A DNA stretch of 64,000 bases. Source: Welwitschia mirabilis (taxonomy: Eukaryota > Gnetophyta > Gnetopsida > Welwitschiales). The notes under the pieces are model-generated. The model searched no databases, had not been told where the DNA came from, and saw nothing but the letters and a program-made list of their open reading frames with translations. The stretch is taken from the NCBI GenBank assembly GCA_051453625.1, contig JBOZIK010000001.1:128420198-128484197 (forward strand), written 5' to 3'. Positions 59,711-64,000 of this stretch are shown piece after piece. The first letter of the stretch is position 1. Every line of letters begins with the position of its first letter. Made by a program: the position numbers and the translations under genes.

Positions 59711-59989
59711 ACTATTTTTCCTAAGATTATAAGAAATCAAGACATTGAGAGAGGTATGAAAAAGATATATCAATAGAACATAAACTCTCAACAAAATAAT
59801 TGGTGTTTAGATTCAAGAAAATCTCATCAAATAAAAGTAGTAAAAGATAAGATTTATATCTATGAATGCATCTATTTAGTATCAACATCACACATGGCTA
59901 GCTTTATTATCAATAATTTTAAGAAAGACAGATACAACAGAGATATGAAAAAGGAATTGTTACAAGAAAAAGACCAACAAGAAAGTAAG

Positions 59990-60145
59990 AATGGACTATA
60001 ACCATATGATAATGAAATGGAAATCATAAATACCATCCAAGAATGAAATGAAGACCATAAAAACCATACAAGAAAAGGATCAAAGTACTATAAACCATAC
60101 AAGAAAGGAATTGAAGAACTATAGATCATACTTAAATAAAAATAA
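59990..60145 (+). repeat. ACCATACAAGAAAGGAA array in gypsy #2 LTR
   Basis: About five degenerate copies of a unit near 30 bases long, such as accatccaagaatgaaatga, accatacaagaaaaggatca and accatacaagaaaggaattg. Confidence 0.75.
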
Positions 60146-60264
60146 TGATTGTAAGACGTCTAAAGATTTCAAGACATAAAGTTTTGAAGGCTTATCCAAA
60201 ATGCAAAGTTTAGTAGCAAAGGCCTCTTCAAAAATGAAAGTGAATGGGTAGGAGATGGAGGGTT

Positions 60265-60273
60265 CTATTTATA
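60265..60273 (-). promoter_or_regulatory. Gypsy #2 LTR TATA box
   Basis: Minus-strand TATAAATAG, a consensus plant TATA box inside the LTR in the orientation of the element. Transcription would begin about 30 bases further left. Confidence 0.65.
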
Positions 60274-60754
60274 ACTAAGGTTTGGTGGAGTGTAAAGGAT
60301 CATAAGAATATGAAGATAAAACACCATAAAGAGGTTGCACGAGGTGGCAAAAGTTGGTAAATATTTGATTACCACCCTTATACCTTTCCTTTCCTAGTTA
60401 TTATGTGCATTAATATCATCACAATAAATGGTGATGCCATCATGCAAATATTACAATTAGAAGAATTTTTCAAAAACCATATTTAAACTATTTTTCCAAT
60501 ATAAGCCTAACATTTACAAAATTTTAATCACAAGAATTATAATTAAATCATAAGAATTTTTAACAAGGATAATATTACGAATACTATAAAATCTGAGGAA
60601 TTATAGCACAAAACTTCCATGATAAAACACTAACGCAAGTTAGAAATTAAATACCATGCAATAATTAAACTAGCTTGAGGACTCTATAGTAATAAAATTA
60701 TTATAATTACATTTTTAAGCTAAATTTATGGACTTAAAAAATCTAGACATGACA

Positions 60755-60795
60755 TTTATCCATCCCTTAAAAATTTTTATCCTTAAAAATTAAAA
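60755..60795 (-). other. Gypsy #2 polypurine tract region
   Basis: The plus strand tttatccatcccttaaaaat directly follows the LTR, as in plant chromoviruses, where this strand shows a C/T run at the internal 3' end. Confidence 0.55.
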
Positions 60796-63700
60796 AGAAA
60801 GCTTTAGGTTTTCACTATAATATGTCCATTTCATGATTCTAAGTATCTTCTTCTTCTTTCTACCCTAATCCTTGCACTTTTAGTATTGAGTTTATCTTTC
60901 TTTTTATTATATACATTATTTATTTTCTAATGAATTAACTTATATAGTGTAAAAATTGAGGATATCACCTAAAGATAAGAATAAGACTAATTTCATGTGA
61001 AATAAAGTAATACTAAGATCTCAAAAATAGTATTAAATACACCAATAAAAAATTTCATAAAGTAATTTTGAAAAACTACAAGACCTTTTAAGATAAGATC
61101 ATTCTAAATATTCAAATATGCATACATGGATCATTTCTTGGATTAAAAATATCTCAAGATAAAGTGGATTTAAAAATTATTCTTAATAATATATAGGTAT
61201 AATCTTCACAAACTAGAGATGATTGTTATAGCAAGTCTTCATTGTAAAGGTTTAGCAAGCAAGAGAAAATCATTGAAAAATAATAGAAACTACATAGAGC
61301 TCAATATTAGAATAAAATAAGCACCTTTTCATGGAATATGATGCATATGACTTGAATTTCTTCCTAAGGTTATTCCTAAATAATCATATTATTCCTTTCC
61401 CCTTATAGAAATGGTATTAGTACTTTCAGTTATATTATAGACAATCTTCTACAATCTTTCAATTTTATAGCTTATGATGTAGAAATGTATTTTGCATATC
61501 ATAAGTGTATTATTAAACTTTTTTGAGGCCTTATCTAAAGATAAATATGTTTTTATTAGCCAATACATGTAGAATACTATACATAAATTCAATGATCTCA
61601 AACCAAAGACATTACAAAATGTTAATGAACATAGCATAAGATAATTTAATTCTATTGTTCATAATTGGATATGTTAGTATGATGCTCGTTTGAAGGTTGA
61701 ATTTAAATTCTCTCTTACTAATAGCTATTCTAAATTAGTGGTACTTTTCTTCTTCATAGTTTTCTAATTAGAAGTAGATAGAAATAAGTAATCCACAATG
61801 CCTATGAGAAGTTTTTGGTCACTTGAATGTTCTATTACTATCAAATTAAATTAAATAAGAACTTTAATTCATTAGCTTTCCTTATTTGAATCTTTCTTTT
61901 AAAGATTTTCTATATATTTTCTCTATATGCAAGGTGATAACTACGTTTTAGATGTTCTATTCTTAATGAATCCTTTTTGCCAAGGTTGAATGAAGAAGAA
62001 GCATAAGAAGTGATGACCAAGGCAAGGAGCAGCATTAAAACAAGGGCAGACATGAAACAAAAGCATCAGACAATGATGAGCATTAAAACCAAATACAAAA
62101 CATTAAATAATAGTAAAAATTAAATCAAAGGAAGGGTAACAATCCAAGAAATACTTTCACATCCTATCGTTTTGCTCAAAATTTCTACAAGGGGACTTAG
62201 ATTGGATGTTTTCTTAATAGATAAGTGACACTCCTTCCTTTGTCTTTGTTTTATTATGCTTCTCATTTGCATGTCTATTTCTAGTTCTTTATTTATAGAT
62301 GATAATGGTAACTTTGAAGGAAACCTCAAGTTTTCCAAGATCTATATTTGCTTCTACAAAAAGTTATTAGTTTTGTGACTCTCTTCAAACCTTTAAATAA
62401 TATTCCTTTGAACACTACTAGTCTTCATTTGATATCTCTTGCATAGTATTTCATTGTTGTGATCAATATGATGGATACCATTACTAGTAGGATTAGATGA
62501 CTTGCTTTATTTTTGATGATTTGATTTTATCAATGTTCTCAAAGGAGTAGGGAAATTACCATGGAATACATCAAAATCAATATATAAGCTATAGTACATG
62601 AATTTCTACAAAGGTCAAGGAGACTCCTTTTAAAGATGCCATGTTCAATTAACACAAATACAATAATGACAATATTACTTTTTCAAATCTTAACCTCCTA
62701 ATGATTTAGAATAATGAATATTTTTGTTAATATTCTAGAAATAATTTTGATTTATTTTTAAAAAAATAATTAGGATCTTATTGTTTGACTATACTATTTA
62801 TTTCACTAAAGTAGACACACTACTTACTTTACATGCATGTGTTAGATTGACTAATTTTGAACTTAAGTTTTTAACTTTATTTTTTTTTTTTTTTGGAAAG
62901 TCTCTAAGTTATTATAAGTAAATCATAGGGACTCTTAATATTTGATAATTTCTTAAGTGTAAGGAATATGTTTTCAATGGTGATATAGTTGAACACAAAG
63001 CATTTTACCTTGTGCATCTTTTTTTTTTTTTAAAATACTCTCAGGGGAAATCAAAATAGCAAATAAGACTGTCCATACAACTTTAGATTTACTATTCACT
63101 ACATAAGTTAAACTTACATGTGCTTTATAATTACTACAAAAGACCTAAAATATCAATATCAAACACATGTATAATGACATGTGTTTAGTTCTGGTTAGAT
63201 ATAAGGCATGAAACCATAGGTTTATTATGCTTTATGTTCATACTATTCTAGCTTGAGATGTTTTCATTACTATATTTTGGCTGCATGTAGGACTCACTAT
63301 GTCCATGTGTTATTACAATGCTAGAGAGGATTGGATAGGAAAGGAGGTTAGTGATTATATTAGAAGAAAGTAGTTTAGTCTGTTGGTTATGGTGGCTAAT
63401 GAAGATGTTGTACTAGCTTTGTATTATATGTTATTTCTTTGATTCAGGGAAGTTCAATTAAGTCTACATAAGTACATGTTAACTTGTTGAAGGTTTATTA
63501 AGACGTATGTAATTAGAGGTATCCAAGCACTTATAAGCATGATTTATTTTATGTCTTTCGGGTTTGACCCTTCCTAAAAGAGCAGATGGTTGCAAAGAGT
63601 GATTGCATTGTAATGTCTATATTTTATTTATTTAAGAAATCTATAGAGAAGCATCTAAGTACTTTATTTCTAATAACATAGCAAATGGTGAAATGGAGTA

Positions 63701-64000
63701 GTTTAGTACATGTGGAAACTTCACTTAAGAAAGAAATTGAGAAAAGGGAAAATTTATGGAAAATAGGCATTTCAAATGTTACATAGTATTTTATAATATC
63801 TAAGGTCAATGTAGAATACTTGTCTTAACTAGTTGATCAAAGCCTTACTATTTTTTAAGCATATGATCAAAAATTCTAGTGTTGAGTTAATGTATTTAGA
63901 ATCATAGTTGAGCACTCAAATTATAATAATAGAAGAAATAATTCAAAATCATCTAATGCAAAAAGGCTTAATGTCAAGAAAATTAAATTGAGGATTATTA
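60796..64000 (-). mobile_element. Gypsy #2 internal region (decayed, runs off the window)
   Basis: The only readable coding text is a minus-strand frame at 62120-62338 (LSPLVEILSKTIGCESISWI then VTLPLI), which has the spacing of the linker between the integrase zinc finger and core (PLxxPxxxWExxSMDFVxGLP in the family), with His preserved in CHLS before it. The rest is unreadable. About 61980-62110 is purine-rich with repeated agcattaaaac. Runs of T occur at 62879-62894 and 63020-63031. The stretch 63200-64000 shows nothing I can assign. Confidence 0.5.

Larger units (their letters stand above)
58917..60754 (-). repeat. Gypsy #2 LTR
   Basis: About 1.84 kb on the minus strand, from TGTCATGTCTAG at 60754 to GGATGTTTCG at 58917. 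A tRNA-Met primer-binding site lies at its left edge and a pyrimidine-rich stretch (polypurine tract complement) at its right edge. It contains two motif arrays and a minus-strand TATA box. End sequences and flanks resemble plant chromovirus elements of the Tekay/Del kind. Confidence 0.7.

Noticed and set aside
59513-60145. CRISPR-like regular repeats
   Set aside because: Units are degenerate, spacing is irregular, there are no unique spacers or cas genes, and they lie inside a plant LTR.
61449-63809. Minus-strand frames of 62 and 61 codons near the right end
   Set aside because: No recognisable domain, and lengths expected by chance in this composition; only the frame at 62120-62338 shows integrase-like spacing.

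Overview
This window is plant nuclear DNA: very AT-rich, poor in CpG, interrupted by assembly gaps, and built almost entirely from dead retrotransposons lying in and against one another. The families (Ty1/copia with the plant gag-pol order, two copia elements carrying a third envelope-like frame, an Athila-like Ty3/gypsy element, a chromovirus-like gypsy element and a plant L1-type LINE) point to a flowering plant with a repeat-rich genome. The species cannot be named from the sequence. I found no intact host gene, tRNA, rRNA or CRISPR array. Nearly every reading frame is crossed by stops, and the base changes look like loss of methylated cytosine (C to T, G to A).

Layout. 1-10.9 kb is degenerate repeat DNA with two microsatellites that each run into a gap, a GTTGAC/GTCAAC motif array, and one copy (9.2-10.6 kb) of an unnamed dispersed repeat. 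10.9-15.65 kb is copia #1 (minus strand), the best preserved element, with short LTRs, gag, protease, integrase, RT and RNase H, plus a duplicated LTR+PBS unit at its 5' end. 17.2-36.7 kb is copia #2 (minus strand, SIRE-like, with an envelope-like frame). Its gag gene is split by a 10.6-kb Athila-like gypsy element on the plus strand (24625-35200). 36.7-42.8 kb is a LINE (minus strand) that itself carries an unrelated block of about 1.4 kb between its endonuclease and RT. 43.2-44.4 kb is a copia RT/RNase H fragment (copia #3), cut off by a second copy of the unnamed repeat (44.4-45.3 kb).

48.3-57.6 kb is copia #4 (plus strand, SIRE-like, again with an envelope-like frame). It sits inside the RNase H region of another minus-strand copia, copia #5: the RNase H reading stops at 57571 and resumes at 48281. 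From 58.9 kb to the end is a minus-strand gypsy element (gypsy #2) with a 1.8-kb LTR that holds two motif arrays and a TATA box, followed by a decayed internal region.

The most interesting pattern is that most LTRs carry their own array of a short motif. In copia #2 and #4 the array also occurs beside the envelope-like frame. In these two families the motif reduces to one CpG palindrome (GTCGAC or AGACGTCT), and the two variants seen in each (GTTGAC and GTCAAC; AGATGTCT and AGACATCT) are what CpG decay on either strand would give. Other points worth a look: two elements with duplicated primer-binding sites, two assembly gaps flanked by identical sequence, and an envelope-like frame of 156 codons broken by one stop.
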